Below are positions 1-14,191 of a stretch of 64,000 nt of DNA, piece by piece. This stretch comes from Anas platyrhynchos (taxonomy: Eukaryota > Chordata > Aves > Anseriformes > Anatidae): positions 50,027,501 through 50,091,500 of the forward strand of contig NC_092588.1 of NCBI RefSeq assembly GCF_047663525.1. Reading direction: 5' to 3'. Both the position numbers and the translations under genes were made by a program. The first letter of the stretch is position 1, and every line of letters starts with the position of its first letter. The notes under the pieces are model-generated. The model worked only from the letters and a program-made list of their open reading frames with translations. It did not search any database and was not told the DNA's origin.

Positions 1-3000
1 GGTAAGTCAAAGACTAAACCAAGGGGTGTGAAAATACCTTGTAAAAAACAATGGCCTCTGCTGAGAACATGTGATGCCAGCTCTGCAATGAGAAAATCTT
101 TAGGAGTAATTTAGAATTGGAACTATAGTAAAAAGACTCCAAGAATACCTGGTCTCAAGCAATGCAAATCTTAAAAGATTAACAGCTGCACCTTAAGTTG
201 GCCATGCAAACATCTGACTGGACATCACTGGAACAAGTTATCACAAGATCTACTGGAAGAGATTTCTGATTAAGTTTATCATGGACAAAAAATTACAATT
301 TCATTTGGAAAGCTGCATATTTACAGTATTTCCTGATTTTACCTCGTCAGCGAAACAAAAATACAGAAGCCTGCAGCAGCATTAGACATCAACTGTCAGC
401 TTGTTAACATCAAGGTCTTTCCCCTACTTCAATATCTAGAATTCCTGGCCTCACATCTATTTTCCTAATCCTCCAAAGCTGTCCCCCTGTCTCAGACCTC
501 TGTTCCTCCATTGCTGTTTTCACTGCCATTCAGTGTATGGAAGGAGAGAGCCAAATGTCCAAAGCTCCTTCTACCTCTCTAGGGCTTTCTCACACAGCTC
601 TGCTGGGCCCCAGTGCTAGCACATTGGTCCTAGGGCAGCAACCGCTCATGTTGACTTTGTTCTGTGCAGGCACTCCAACACATGGGGTCATGGTCATGGG
701 CCCACGTAATGTGGGTCAAATGCCTTACCTTACCCATGAAATGTGATAGGACAGAAAGAAGTTAAGATCAACTTGCCATTCAACTACACTCTAGACATAA
801 AATCGTTTTTAAGGATGGCCATTTCCACCCTTGATAGGGCAAAACACAGTGCTTTAAACCTGAAGAAGTCCATGCTCTGCAGGAGTTTGTCCTGCATTCA
901 AAGTTTTGAAGAAGATATCACTGACTTCTTTTACCGTTTGCTTGCAAGTTTTGCACAAACTAATCTGACAGTGTTTCTACCAAAATCCTCCTGTCATCTC
1001 AAAACACAGTTAAGATCATTCTCCAAACATTTCCAGGCTTGCAAAGCTCTCTTCAAGTCTGCTGCAAGTGCCAGCTTTTACCAAGTTTGTCACAGTGCTG
1101 GCTGAGAAAGATTATACAAACCAGCAAAAAAAAAGATTGCAAATTTCAAAAGAACAATTTATGTCCGGTCCGTGGTTTGGACAAAGTTTCAGGTTAGATC
1201 TTTATTTTGCCTCCGCCAGTTCCCATATTGCAGTTTATGACAGAAACCTGAACCAAGGAATGCTCTTAGAGCAGCTACAACCAGTCTGGACACAAAACAC
1301 TAAAATCAAACTCAGATTTGTTTGTTCAAGAGCACTGGCTGAGCACCTTTACCATGTGTTAAATACAAGTTATTTGAAAGGCATTCAAAAGCTAAATTGA
1401 GCTTAGTATTACCTTTTAAGTTTTATGGGTTGTGGAAAATTTCCCTGCTTAATTATCAAAGCATTTTACGGCCTTCTACAATCTCCAGGAAAAGAAGGAC
1501 AGAACAGAGAGGTGGGGGAGGCATCCGGATGAAAGTCTGACCTCCAAAACTCCTGGGGAAGTGTAGCGGTTGTTAGCCTCCAAAAGCAAAACAGCAACCG
1601 CCCTTTCCAGGAGAGCTGAAGGCTTTGAAATTGGAAGCTGAGATGCAACAGCTGGAGTGACTTGCATGGCACAGGCCTGTTGTGCCCGAGACTATGCACC
1701 AACCACAGCTCCTCTACAATGGAGCACTCGGGAGGATGGCTGAAGCCTTCTGAGAGCCTCCTCTGATGGCATCTCCTCCACTGCATCACGGTCACCAAGA
1801 AAACAGGCATGGTGGCTTCAGATCACCATGCTGCCTACACAGCTGGTGCAAAGCAACAGAATGAAGCGGCCTGTCTTTCTTGTGGGCCTGGCTGAAACAT
1901 TAAGCACCAAAGAGAGTGGGGAAAAAAAAATAAAAAAAAAAAAAATAATCAAATTATGGCCCAAGTTATACCTTTAATAGCCAACGTAAACAATGCCAAA
2001 AGGCAGTGTTCTTTACAGTCCCCATGGGCGAGGCTGAGGCAGCAAAACATCTGCAGAGCCTTTAGAACTGCTGGAAGCCACTGTCAAGGCCATGGAGAAG
2101 TGAACCGAGCTCTGCTAGAGGATCAGCCACACTCTGGGCAACTTGTTTCCTTTTCAGTGCCTTTCTTCACCCATTCTCCGACTACCTCAACTACTGTGAC
2201 AGTGAAGGACTTCTTCCCTTTGTGTTTGCACAGTCCAGTAGGGCAAGGCCTTGCTACCCAACCCTCCACTTACAGAATCAAATAATTGAAGAATAAACTT
2301 TTCTAATGCTTATCCAAATCCCATCACACTCCAGAGGGAATTTGGTACCTAAGCTTCTTGGAAATCCTGCTGGGAATTTAACTGGATGTTGTATAACTAA
2401 GGCTCCTTAAAAACATCATGACCTTACTAGCCTATCCTTTGAAGATTTTGGCATTCAATAGCAGTGACTATGAAAGACTTTACAGTGAACCATAAATTCA
2501 TTTCCAAGTTACAGTAATAAGGGAGTGTCACATTTATTCAGACTGCTTCCTTCCTTTTTCTATCAGAAGTTAAACACCAAGCACTGTAAATAACCTAGGC
2601 ACAGTTGCCAGAATCAAAGTTTGGCCCAGGTTTTCAAAGATGATTACAAGCTACTCAATGAGCTTCCTAATGCTGTTAGACAACCACCAACTCCACATTT
2701 TGAAAAGCATAGATTTACTTAAGCACATATATTTCTTCCGTAACATGCCTGAGTGGACAGTAGTTCAGTGGTTCTAACACATACATGTAATGCTAGTGTT
2801 CAATCAGTTCACCCACCAACATACATTTTGCATGCAAGGCATAGGATTTACATATGCCAGAATTAGTGCAGTTTTAGGTGCTAGATAGGTACTAGGCAGA
2901 GTTATTTGCTGTATATCATCAGGATCAACACTCAAGAATATAATTAATACCCTCTGTACTCATACATTTCCCCACATATGTCTGGTTTATGTCAAATCAG

Positions 3001-6000
3001 GTCCACTTCAAGCCATGAAATTGAAGTGGCAGCAAGACATTTGCATTTTGGCTTCACAACAAAGATAGGCCACCACTCTGCAAGATCGAAATAAAAAGAG
3101 CTGGCAAGAGTAACAGAGAATATGGCAGAGAAAGAAAAGCTACATAGAAAAGAAATATATAGATATTAATCTGAAGATGTCAAAGGATGTTTTTAATAAA
3201 ATACGCATACGACAACCAGGAGAGAAATTTACAAAATATACTCTTAATTTTCACAAGGTATTTATACTGTCTGAAAACACTACAAATCCTGAGAAGTGAA
3301 ACCCCATCCTACCCCCTTAAAAAAAAAAAAATCTGCCTAGCTTCAGGTTTTTCCCACCACTTCCCTCCCACCTGCCTTCAGCCAGGCAAATAGCATTGTG
3401 CCACATCACTGTGTTTTTACAAGAAACAGGCTGAGCAGCAGACTTCATGGTTTACTGAAGCATCAGAAAAAGTGGACCAGCTTTGTGGATTGTCAGTTGT
3501 GCTGCCTCCAAGCACTGATGAGCACTTCCTAAAGAGTAAAGGAAAAAAGGAATGGCATGAACAGAGGGAAAGGGTCATATCCTGTAGAGTCTTTACTCCA
3601 GTCACATAGCCCTCCACCTAAGGCACAGTCCAACTGAACTCAGGGATCCTTTTTATGAGGCAATGAGAAGGATTAAACCCTGTATCCAGCATCATGAGAA
3701 GTACCTCAGCAGGACACCCCCTTCAAACTGAAAACCGACAGCAAAGGACATTACATTCAACCTCTTGGACACCTCACTTAGACTTCGGTAGCTCTGAGGT
3801 AGATAACATTTCATTTCAAAATGCCAATAAAAGATTCAGCCCACTGATTTCAAGTGCTTCACCTGAACAAGGCAGCTCTTCCCTCCTCCCGAAAAGGTCA
3901 GACCCTGATGAAAGGAGACAGTCTGTACTGTATGCCTTGCAGTGAGATGCCTTAGTAAGTGGATTTACCAGCTTGCACCCTTCTAAGACAACAACGACAA
4001 CAATAAGAATATAATAGCAGCTATATCTATTAACATGCAGGCCCAGAAAGCTTTCCTCTTCCATCCATGAGGAAAAATGAAGCCTTGGCAGCTAAAAATA
4101 AATAGGGATAAACAAATATATGAAGAAATAAGAAATGACAACAGAACAGAAAAAATAAGATAATTTTAGGTTTCTAAAGACTAAGAAAGGAATGTACATG
4201 CCAGGTATAGAGGCTTCCTCTAAAGTCAGCCCCTGGGAGATTAAGGCTATAAGTCTAGACAGAGGAACTCGTCCTGCAGCCTAGGGCTATTTAAGTAAAT
4301 ATTAAGGTGGCAAAGTCCCAAATCAGAATTTCTAGCTAGTAAAGCAGGGCTACACACCAGCTTCACATCAAACAAGAAACAAGCATTTTTGCTCAATAGT
4401 AGCAAAAAGGTACTAAAATAAAAGACAAACTACCTCCAAGTTGGAGAAAAAACATAACTCATTTTTATTTGCTTTGATAAGGTTTTCAGTCTTTTAATTT
4501 TCCTTGGTTTAGAAGGGGAAAAAAATCTTTTAAATTAAAAGTTAATAACTTTTCTGTCTTTAATGTGATACAGTCTGCTAGTACTGAAACATATGGCTAA
4601 TCTTATCATTGTAAACTTGGCAAAAGGCATCTTAAGTCTTGAGATACACTACTTTTAGTAGTTCCTTGTGTTGTTGATTCAGTTTATGCACTATTCAAAC
4701 AGCTGAATTATCGTTATCAAGGACAAACCATTATACTGTCCTTTTACATCGGTCTTTTTATTAGTTATTGATAATTTCCTGTAGCATGAGCAAAGTTTTG
4801 CTTTTGACTTTTAGATTTTTTATGTTTGTTTGTTTTCATATCAGGGATGCTTTCAGTTGTACATACCTGGTTCCTGCTCTATGAGTCACAACCAGCATCA
4901 CCTTTTGATGATCCTGTCTTGAAAAATGCTACCAGTAAGGCCACTGCTATAGAATTCATCAGCAGACCAGATGCTTAGGACCAGGGTGCTGTAGTGCACT
5001 TCAACACAACCTCTGTCACAGAGTGGAGACAGGCGCCTGCTAGCCTACTAGGTTGTAGCTAATCACACAACCTGCACTCACCCCCACCCTCTGAAGCTCA
5101 AATTTGGTAATTTTACAGAGAGAAGCTGAGTGCTGAAGAAATTGGGAGTAGGAATTATCATAGGAATTAGGACTGTCTAGCATATGGCATTCTGAAAATG
5201 AAGTTATCATTCCTATGAGTTAGCCTCTGCAATGCAAGGGAACTTACCCCTGCTGTCCAGCTAAGGGGAGGGTACTTCTTTAATGTCATTCAGAGCTGTA
5301 TTATTGTTGTAAAAGTATTTTTATCCCAACTGAAACTCCACAGTCACCTCCACATCTATGATTAGAGACTGACGATTCAATGCAGTATATTTTCATTCAT
5401 GCGGGTCTGTTCAAAGTACTTCTTAATTTGCCTCCACACCATTTGCATTGTTATCAGCCCCGGTGCAGCTCTCCACAGGCTGATTAGCAGGAAGCACAGG
5501 ATGGTGAAATGGTCAGTTGTGACAGCCAGGTCACGTAGCAATAACAATATACCTTGTACTTTCAGCCACATCAACAAGGGGAAATAAAGTTTGCTGACTA
5601 CAGTGGTACTGGTTCCTCAGCCCAGCTGAAGGCCTGCATCACCTGCTTCTCTGTAAAAGGTCCCAGGCTTGATGCTCAGAGATTGACTAAAGTAGATAAC
5701 GGGGATACAAATGACAGCAAAAGGATGAAGGGAAGGAAAAGAGCAACGATGCATACCTTTACAGTACCAGGTATGCTGTTGTATCTTACAGTTATATGGC
5801 AGCAGCCCCCTATAAGCATAGAAAATATGTATACATATATCTAGCAATGCATATTTTCAGCTCCTACATATCTACAAGAAATGAATAAACAGCAGCAGTG
5901 GAAAGCCATAAGATTGTCACCTAGATAAGTTGTTTAAGTCTGGTATTTCAGATCTCTGAAAATAGACTTTGGCTGTTTGATTCAACCGTAAATCAGGATT

Positions 6001-7379
6001 CCCGTTAATCTGGCTTTAGAGTGGCTTTCCTGTGCAGGTTTGAGCGTCTCAAAGGAATATACTGTTCATTGATTTATGGACTAGTCTTGCTGAAAAGTTG
6101 ATTTACCATTGCTTTCTGCAAACAGTGAATTGCAGCTCGCTGGTTTCTCTGAATATGCAAAGCCTGTACTGTATATAAAGGTGGGAGAGTTTGACAGTTT
6201 GCAACTAAGTAAATCACACTGATCCCAGTGTTTGCCTTGAGATTTACAGTGCACACTATAATTTAGGCACCAATGCTGACCCACAAAATACAGACAAACA
6301 GGAAAGCGTTTTGTCATCTTTTCATATATTAGAACTACTTTATCAAAATTTTAGCACATTTTTAAGAAAATCAAATTTGAAAAGCACAAACAATAGCATA
6401 TAGAAATGGTTTCAAACTTAATTTGACAATAGTCTCAGTCTGTACATTTTAGTTCTTCAAGCAACCCCTAGGCTTCAAGAAGTTCCCTTTAGATTTCTAG
6501 CAATACTTGTGTATTGTAACACAAGTCACTGAGTACAGCCTCAATTAAAATAGCCACATTAGTGGCACATTAGAGCATTAGTTTAGGAAAATTTCTGATG
6601 CCCAGAAGACACAAATAAACCATAACTATTTTGACACCAGTAGAAAAGACCCCAGTGGAGAATAACAAAAGTCACATTAGTTGTTGTTCAATCGATATTC
6701 TCTATACGTACTGCTGCATTTGATACAAATACTGTCATATTTATTTCTATGCCAATGAGACACAGTCCTGCCATCAGCTATAACTCTTTAACAGGTGGTT
6801 CAGAACAACACATCTGCTCAGGGTCAGTCAGCCAACCCATTCACCACTTTTTACAGCTCTCATCTAAGATGAATAAATGTTAAAACAGCCATTACAAAAG
6901 TGGCTGTATGAAGAAGGAGGAGGAAAAAAAAGTTGATAAATTCATGATTGGAATTCAAGATCCTCTTGCCTCATCTTATGTTCAATCCACCATAAGTGAA
7001 AAACTTAATTCCAATACTCACAGTGGATGGGAGAGATACAGAAGGCAGACTGAAGGGCTCTAGGCTGGCTGTCAACAACATCCTCCGTTCCTCCAGAAGA
7101 AGGAAAGCAAACCCACACAACGTCTGGGTGATTACTATTCCCTGAAACTGCCAGCAGAACAGAGGTCAGTGATCTCAGGGTGAGACAGGGTGTTTCTTAA
7201 AGAAAAATTGAGTAATATTCATGAATCTAGTTTCTTTGCCTACAGGGGTGACCCAGCTGTCACCATACTGCAGATATCAAGTTAGCAGATATTTTTCTTT
7301 TTGCTGTTGTTTAATTTGGCAGACTATAACTTGACATGTTCTTTATAGTGACTTTTCCTACTTCTGGCAAAAAAATGTG
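1..7379. other. Non-coding, mostly unique sequence; no gene recognised
   Basis: AT-rich sequence with scattered short A-tracts. Two overlapping plus-strand frames span about 743-1400 (120 and 110 codons, frames shifted relative to each other). They show no domain or motif I know. About 1466-1920 is more GC-rich and ends in an A-rich stretch (1921-1947), which superficially resembles a retrocopy tail. I see no AATAAA signal just before it and recognise no protein. The remainder contains no frame longer than about 100 codons, no repeat family I can name and no RNA gene. It could be intron or intergenic DNA. Confidence 0.55.
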
Positions 7380-7790
7380 CACCTCATTGGCCAGTTGAAT
7401 AATGAGGAAAGATTATCTCCTTTGTAGAAAATTGTGCCGCCAGTGTCACAATATTAAGCCAGAGTAATTTATAACTTCTTGTCTCCCTTCTCCTTTAATT
7501 TTGGCCTGGACACTAGGTCTTTTATATCAACTTTCAAGCTATTTTTCATTTTAGGGGCTAATCTGTTTGGTTACTGAAGTGGAATGACAGAACACACCTG
7601 TGATCAAAGGAAAGGTAGATGGAAAAAACATCTCCCTAGTTCATGTATATATGTGCATTATCCTGAGCCTGTAACACAGTGCTTCATATAAATTTGGTCA
7701 ATTATTAGACATTTTACAGTTATTTTCAGAACAAAGAAGCTATTGAGCAAGTTTGGCATGTGCTTGGTTCTTTATTAATTTAAACTGTCC
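7380..7790. other. Candidate conserved non-coding element
   Basis: A stretch free of recognised repeats, rich in AT-type transcription-factor words: ATTGG at the left end, TTGATCAAAGG-like and GGAATG words near 7580-7610, and TCAATTATTAGAC near 7700. The texture resembles vertebrate developmental enhancers. This is inference from word content alone, since no alignment is available. It could equally be neutral AT-rich DNA. Confidence 0.2.
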
Positions 7791-10700
7791 CATGAAATGA
7801 CTTGAGAGAGGTCAAATATTTTTAATAATAGAAAAAAAATAAAAACCACCTCCTGTTTAAAAGAGCATATTCACAGAGGCAAGAGCCAGAAATCATCATT
7901 CTTCAAGATGGAACAAGACCACCCCCTGCTACTCAAACCAACTGACTTATCAAGACATGCTTTAGAGTAAAGAAATCACAGCTTCAAGACTCGCTGAGAG
8001 TTTTCAAGACTCAGATTAAAATAATTCAGGGTTTTCCCACAAGAGTACATTTAAGTGTGTGTTTTAGTCTAGTAGAGAACAAAGGAAACTAAACTTTTAG
8101 TACTGCAGTTTTTCCACAAAGATGGAATTTCTCTCACCAGCCACTTTTCATTAATTTGAATTGCGTCATGAGAACATTGACACAGGATGGGACTGTAGCA
8201 CTTACAGAACCAAGCTAAGAGCCCCAGTCCCAGCCCAGCACTTCAAATAGGCCCAAGACTGCTAGCCTTACACTTAATGTTCCTCTTAAAGTTAATATAT
8301 TCTTACACCAATCTTAGGTTTGGTCTTCTATCTCACCCAGGGAGCATGGGAAGAAAAAAAATGGTGCAGAAGTAGGAATCACCTCTGAGCAAATTGTGAA
8401 GAAGCTGGTTATTGGTTTATCTCTGGGATATATTGATACTTCTGTCCCCTGCCAGATACCCAAGTCACGTTCCCCTTAACATTCTATTGCATCAGAACCT
8501 TCCTCCATTTGAAATCATAAATTCTTTGTGATTTTGTTTTCCATTGATATGGAAGTGATTACAGTGGAACAGAGCATGAAAGCAGCAAACAACACAAGCT
8601 TAGTGAGCTCCTTCAAGGGAGCAAGAAAATGGTCTATCTACATCCATCTAATTATTTCCCATAGCTGAGTAGCATCAAAATGTTAAAATAGAGAAAATAG
8701 AGAATTAAATAAATAAATAATAATAGGACTTCAACATCTCTTTTCCATCAGCTTTAATGAAGCACATTCAAAACATAAAATATCTGTCCAGAAGAAACAG
8801 AAAAGTTTATATGTTTATTTGCCTGGGATGCATAATCTTGTGCTGTTACAAGACACACTTTCAGTCCTTCATAGATAAAGGAGACACTTTCCCATCTCCT
8901 TAGATAGGCTTTTTCCTCACTGCTATGTTGGCCTCCATCTCCCCCACCCCCAAAGGATGAGCAATAAAAATACATCCATCTTTTTCTCTATGGGATTATA
9001 AAAACCAGGTGTTAGAAATTCCAGAGATGTTCACTGCAAAATCGTTATACTATCTCTATGAACATAAAACACGGTCTTCCAAATACCCTCCTATTCCAGT
9101 GTCATTAAATCCTTTCTACCAGCACAAAAATGAATATACAAGTCAAGTTAAATAACACTTCCAATGGTTAAAAAACATCTATTTGTTTCAATGCCATCTC
9201 ATTCTGAGCTACCACTCTACAGCAAAGGAGAAGGTATTCTGACAGCACCACCCTATATGCCATAGAAATATTTCCTTCACAACAGTATGGAGAGCATCAA
9301 TAGAGAGGCATGAGACAGTATCCAAAATTATCAGTTCCTCTTTCTCACTGATCTGGTGCACAATAGCATCCAACAGTCTTACAGCTCGTAATCGCAACTT
9401 ATACCATATCTCCACATTGAGGACTGGATTCTGCCCCAAGCAAAACCAGGAGATCCCATGACTTTACAAAGAAGTGGAAAGTTGGAAGACAAGCTTTTGC
9501 TGTTTTTTGTTGTTGTTGTTTTATTATTATTATTGTTTTGGTAAGTTTTTTTGAGCTAGAAACAAAAATCTGAATATTTTCTCAGTGATAAGGTCAGTGA
9601 ATTTTGGAAACAGTTTTTTGCTGTTGCAATAGCAGTTTATGTAAAATGTTAAGATTACAAATATTGGTCACACACAAATCAAACTTCTGAGGAAAAAAAA
9701 AAAAAAGAAGAAATGAAAATAGAGCATTTTATATAGAACATTGTTGTTAAACAATTTTTATTTCTGGATGTTCCTATTCTAGCTGATTATAGTTAAAGTC
9801 TGGAAGAAAAAAAAAAAAAAAAAGTACAGAAGATTATTCTTTTGATACCTGCACCTTGCTCAAAGTTAGAAAGCTTAGAGAAAATGCTTAAGCAGCTCTG
9901 AACAGGAAGAAAGAACCTTCAGGTACTCATTGCAAGTTTTGCTGTGAAAAATCCAATTTATCAAACTCAAGATTAGCTGTAGGAGGTAAGCATCCATTTC
10001 AACAGTAGTGGGTGTTTGGGTGTGAAGAGATGGAAATTGAAAAAAGGGGAAAAGAGAATCGCCTTAAGCCCAACAGTTCAGTAAGCAGCATACCCCCTTT
10101 AACACTACGAATTTTCGAACCATGGACCCTATAATGACTCACAAAATCAAACACCACAAAGAGGATTAAAAAAAAAAAAAAAGCTTATGAACTTCAGAGG
10201 GAGATTGGTTCTTCCTTCACTGAAGTTTTGCACCTAACTTAATTTGAATTGTATTGAACCAGCACCTGGGGAAGGACTATTTTCCCCAAAGCCACAAGCT
10301 ACCAATAGCTAAGAAAGCTAGATTTTGTCTCTCCTCTCTCCATTCCACTATGTTCAACAAGACTAAAATATTAATCTTTTTTCTGTTAAAATCAAACCCA
10401 GCTTTTAACAAGCAGGCAGTTTCCAGTAGTATGTTTTCAAAGGGAAAATTCCCAAGAAGCCTTACTTAAAATCAAGCCAACTTCTAGGTCAGAGATCTAG
10501 ATAAAGTAATTTGAAGAAGTTTCAAAGGAACTTCAGTTTCTTCCACATGAATTCCCAAGTTTTTCCTCAGCTATTCTTTACTAATCTTCTACAGTTGAGT
10601 TGTTTTGTTGCAGGAGTGAAAGAAAAATTAAAAATTTAGAAGCTAGAGCTAGAAAAATCACTGTCTTTTTAAGTACAAAAGGAGCAGAAGGGAAAGGAAA

Positions 10701-13700
10701 AGGACTACTTAATAGCACAAAGAATGACTTTCTGATGACAAAACAAAGAGCACAAAGACTGAAAAACACCCTAAACTTGCTGATAGATGGGATGTAGGTA
10801 GAAGGGCAGGCAACTCACTTCATGGCTTGTTCTGGGGAGAGAAAGAAGAAACATTCAACTTTTTAATGCTAGCGCTATTTACAAGGACTAAAACCCTATA
10901 GGGCTACCTATAAAGAGACATGAGCTTGTTCTGCCTATAATCTAGCTGACAAGAAACCCACAGCTGTGGTTAGTAGGGCACCAAGCCCAAGCTAATAAAG
11001 TTCAGCTGAGGAGCAGGGTATATTAGTTTAGGCCTAGTGCCATGCTAGTTTGCTCTATGGCTTCCAGTCAGCTCAGAGCAAAGACGGAGTAAGCTCACAT
11101 CTGCTTGCAAAAGATCACGTAGCCATTATTTTAGATAAATACAAAAACATTATATTGGAGCTCTAAGTCTTCAGGCTTGCAGATGTACAGTAGTTAAAAG
11201 TTTCTTTGTTTTTGCAAACAACTCTGCCTCATCCATGGGTTATGCTCACTCTTGGTTAATCCACTTGAACAAACAGGTGTTTCACCCCATAGAAAGGCAA
11301 CCCAATTAAAAAAAAATAATAAAAAAAAATGCTGCAGCCAGCCAAAGACATAGGATTAAGAAAAATCCAAAAGACCTGGGACACGTATTTCACATAAGCA
11401 ATCTACTATTTCAGGTTTTTGAAAAAAATCTGTGGAAACAAGAGAAACGAGGATGAAGAAAAAGTGCTAAACCTGCTAGTGCTGTCCCATGAGAACTTCA
11501 TGTGGTATGTTAAGACGTGCTCACACTCCAAAATGTTACATGTAATATGGTGTTATGTTATGCTCATGACATGTTTACAGCTCACAGCTCTAATACAGTG
11601 TTTAAAGGGAGAGACTGATACAGTGGAGATGAGGAACAGGACCTGAGAAAACACCTGTCAACATTCACCTTTTGGAGGTTAATACCACTGGTCTGAAGTA
11701 CTCAACTCCAGTTTGCAAGAATGATTAATATTCTGCCATGCTTTTTATAGGAGAAAGAGCTTACTGTGGCTGTCTTCAGAGCTGTCATGCTCCTACACCA
11801 TAATTTAAATTGCTACTGCTCTTTTGACATCTTGTTAAATTTCAGAAGCTTTCTAAGATAAAAGCTTGCAAATCACAAGGCAAATAAAAGTTGGTATCAA
11901 TATCTAAATTACACATATTGTCTGCTGTGGATAAATTTCTTCTTTGGAGATTAGGCTTACAACCTGTAGGAAACAGGAGATCTTTCATCCTTTCAGTCCA
12001 AAACCGTATTAACGGCAAGGGATTAAAATGTCAGTAAATTACCACAACTGCTCACATTTCACTACCAGAGGAGAGAGGCTGCTTCATTCTTTTCTGTCAC
12101 ACCTGTACAATGGCTTCTCTCACACCTCTCATCCGTGGAAGAACAGCAAAGTGATATTTCCAAGACTGATTCAATCTCTGAGGCATCTGTCAAGCAAGCA
12201 GGTGTGCAAGTCTTTACATTGATGCATGTCAAGCTGTATATTGGCACCTATATGACAGTACCAGAATTGGGGAGCTACAGTCAAATCTTCAGAATAATTT
12301 CCACTGTAGGAATGATGCAAGGAAAGTATCTGAAGAGAAGCACGCTGGTCATGAGATTGCGACACCAGACTGGGTGCAGGAAACTGGTCTCAGCCTCTTG
12401 TTCTGCCGAGGACTCCTGTGCAAGGGCAAATTCACTGAGCTCCTCTTCTCCCCTCAGTGAAGCACAGAACATAATCACACAAGTGTTCCCCATACCTGAA
12501 GCATTAGGAATAAAAACAATCACGTGCACATGTGAGGTGTTAGATATTTCTGTAGTGATTTATTCTCACAGCCTGTGAATACAGCACAAGATTTAGAAAC
12601 GACCTCAAAATGAATTCCTCTAGCAAATTAGCTGGCAAACTCTTCACACCTGCTGAGTCCAGACACCATAACTAATTCATAAGCATTCAGTAACTTCTCT
12701 CATCCCCCTTGAGATTTTCTGTAATTTTAGCATTGAGTACACTACATCTGAGATTATGATTGAGAAAAACCCATCTGATTCTCACCAGAAAAAAAAATAA
12801 AAATAAATAAAGAACAGGCTCAAATCTCTTATCTGGTGTTGATCAAATGTCAAGAATGATATTTCTGTGGCATTTACACAGTCTCATAGATTGAGAGAGA
12901 TTCATGGGATTTGAAAAGGGAAGGCCCTGTTGATATTTATGTAAAATCATGAAGGCAAAAGCGTGTTTGCTCCACCCAAAGCTGGAGTAACAGCAATGTG
13001 CTGGACTTGGTTTGCATGCATTCTTCCCATGCCACATAAATGTCCAATAAAAACAGGTTTTAAGTCCAATCTCATATACACTTGTTTTCACTGGGTAGAA
13101 TTTCTTTATTCAAGACTTCTGTCACAGTTAAGTGAGATCAGAAATGTAGTCCATCTCTATTTTTCATATTTTAAAGAAGGGTGGGGAAAAATAGAGTGAG
13201 TTAGAAAACATTAAAAACTCCAGATTAGGATCTACTCTGAAAATTAAAGCCAGATATAACAAGGAAAAAATAAATAAATACATAAATAAAACCTATACGT
13301 CTCTACCTCCCTATTTCCTCTATAAGGTCTGAGTGTACTGGTATTTCTTGTGAGGAAACGGAGAACAAAATATGTGAAATTTCCATTTTACACAATTTCA
13401 GTTTGGAAAGCTTTGCTTTCCTCCACTTCTTTCTTCTGCAAGATTTGAAATTGAAAGTTTGGTATAGAAAAACAGTAAAATGACGTGCTTTGTTCTTCAT
13501 GGAGAAACATTTGTCCTAAGTTTTTTTTTATTCTAGAGTGGATTTTTTTATTATAATAATAATTTTCATAAATGTATGAATTCTTAGTAAGAGAAGCCAA
13601 TTTTCAATTTTGTATAAAATTCTGGAAGAAAGACAAAAGCGTGGAGGCATTTTCTCCTCTGCAAACCTGTTTTGTGACACTTAATATCAGTTTATTACCT

Positions 13701-14066
13701 TCAACTAATTATGATATAGACAATTGACTTTTCGCAGTTGTACTTCTATGCTGATATTTACAAGGAGCTAGAGGACCAATTTTATATACTGTAGATCTGA
13801 AAATTACTCTTGGATTTAACACAGTCATTTAAATGCCAAGTTTTTGTAAAAGCCTTGCAAATGCCTTGGATTTGTAGTTCATGAAAAGTTTCATTCTTTG
13901 AAAGACTCTCTGAGTGTTCTTGCCAGCAAAGTGGTGGTAAAATGGTTTTAGCACTTCTGTGAATACTGAAGCATAGATGATTAGAGATTATAATACACAG
14001 AACAAGACCTTGGAGAGTACATTGGATTTTAACAGCACTTGAAAGCTTAACTAGGAGCTGGTCAGG
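7791..14066. other. Non-coding, mostly unique sequence; no gene recognised
   Basis: AT-rich DNA with short A-runs (9807-9823, 10168-10182) and small AAAT-type tracts near 12790 and 13265. A possible conserved non-coding block lies at about 8030-8180 (word content only). Uninterrupted frames at 9209-9439 (minus, 76 codons) and 12135-12578 (plus, 147 codons) have no motif, domain or signal peptide I recognise. No splice-site-bounded exon with a known protein is visible. Confidence 0.55.
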
Positions 14067-14191
14067 AAAAAGAAAAAAAAAAAAAAGAAAGAAAAAAAAA
14101 AAAGCTGGTCTTTTTGTGCATACAAAAATGTGGAAAAAAAAAAGAAAAAAATAAAAAAGAAAAGAAAAGAAAAGAAAGAAAGAAAGAAAAT
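14067..14191 (+). repeat. A-rich purine tract with AAAG/AAAAG repeats
   Basis: Two A-rich homopurine segments (about 14067-14103 and 14132-14191) are separated by a short ordinary stretch. The second grades from A-runs into AAAAG and then AAAG units. The minus-strand frame of 159 codons crossing it reads as poly-Phe/Leu and is an artefact of the tract. Confidence 0.85.

Noticed and set aside
1-12. Window begins with GGTAAGTC, a good splice-donor consensus
   Set aside because: No exon sequence is visible before it and the 5' edge of the window is arbitrary; one donor-like word cannot support an exon boundary.
1466-1947. GC-richer block ending in an A-rich stretch, possibly a processed retrocopy
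   Set aside because: No recognisable protein, no polyadenylation signal near the A-rich end, and the A-stretch is interrupted by T.
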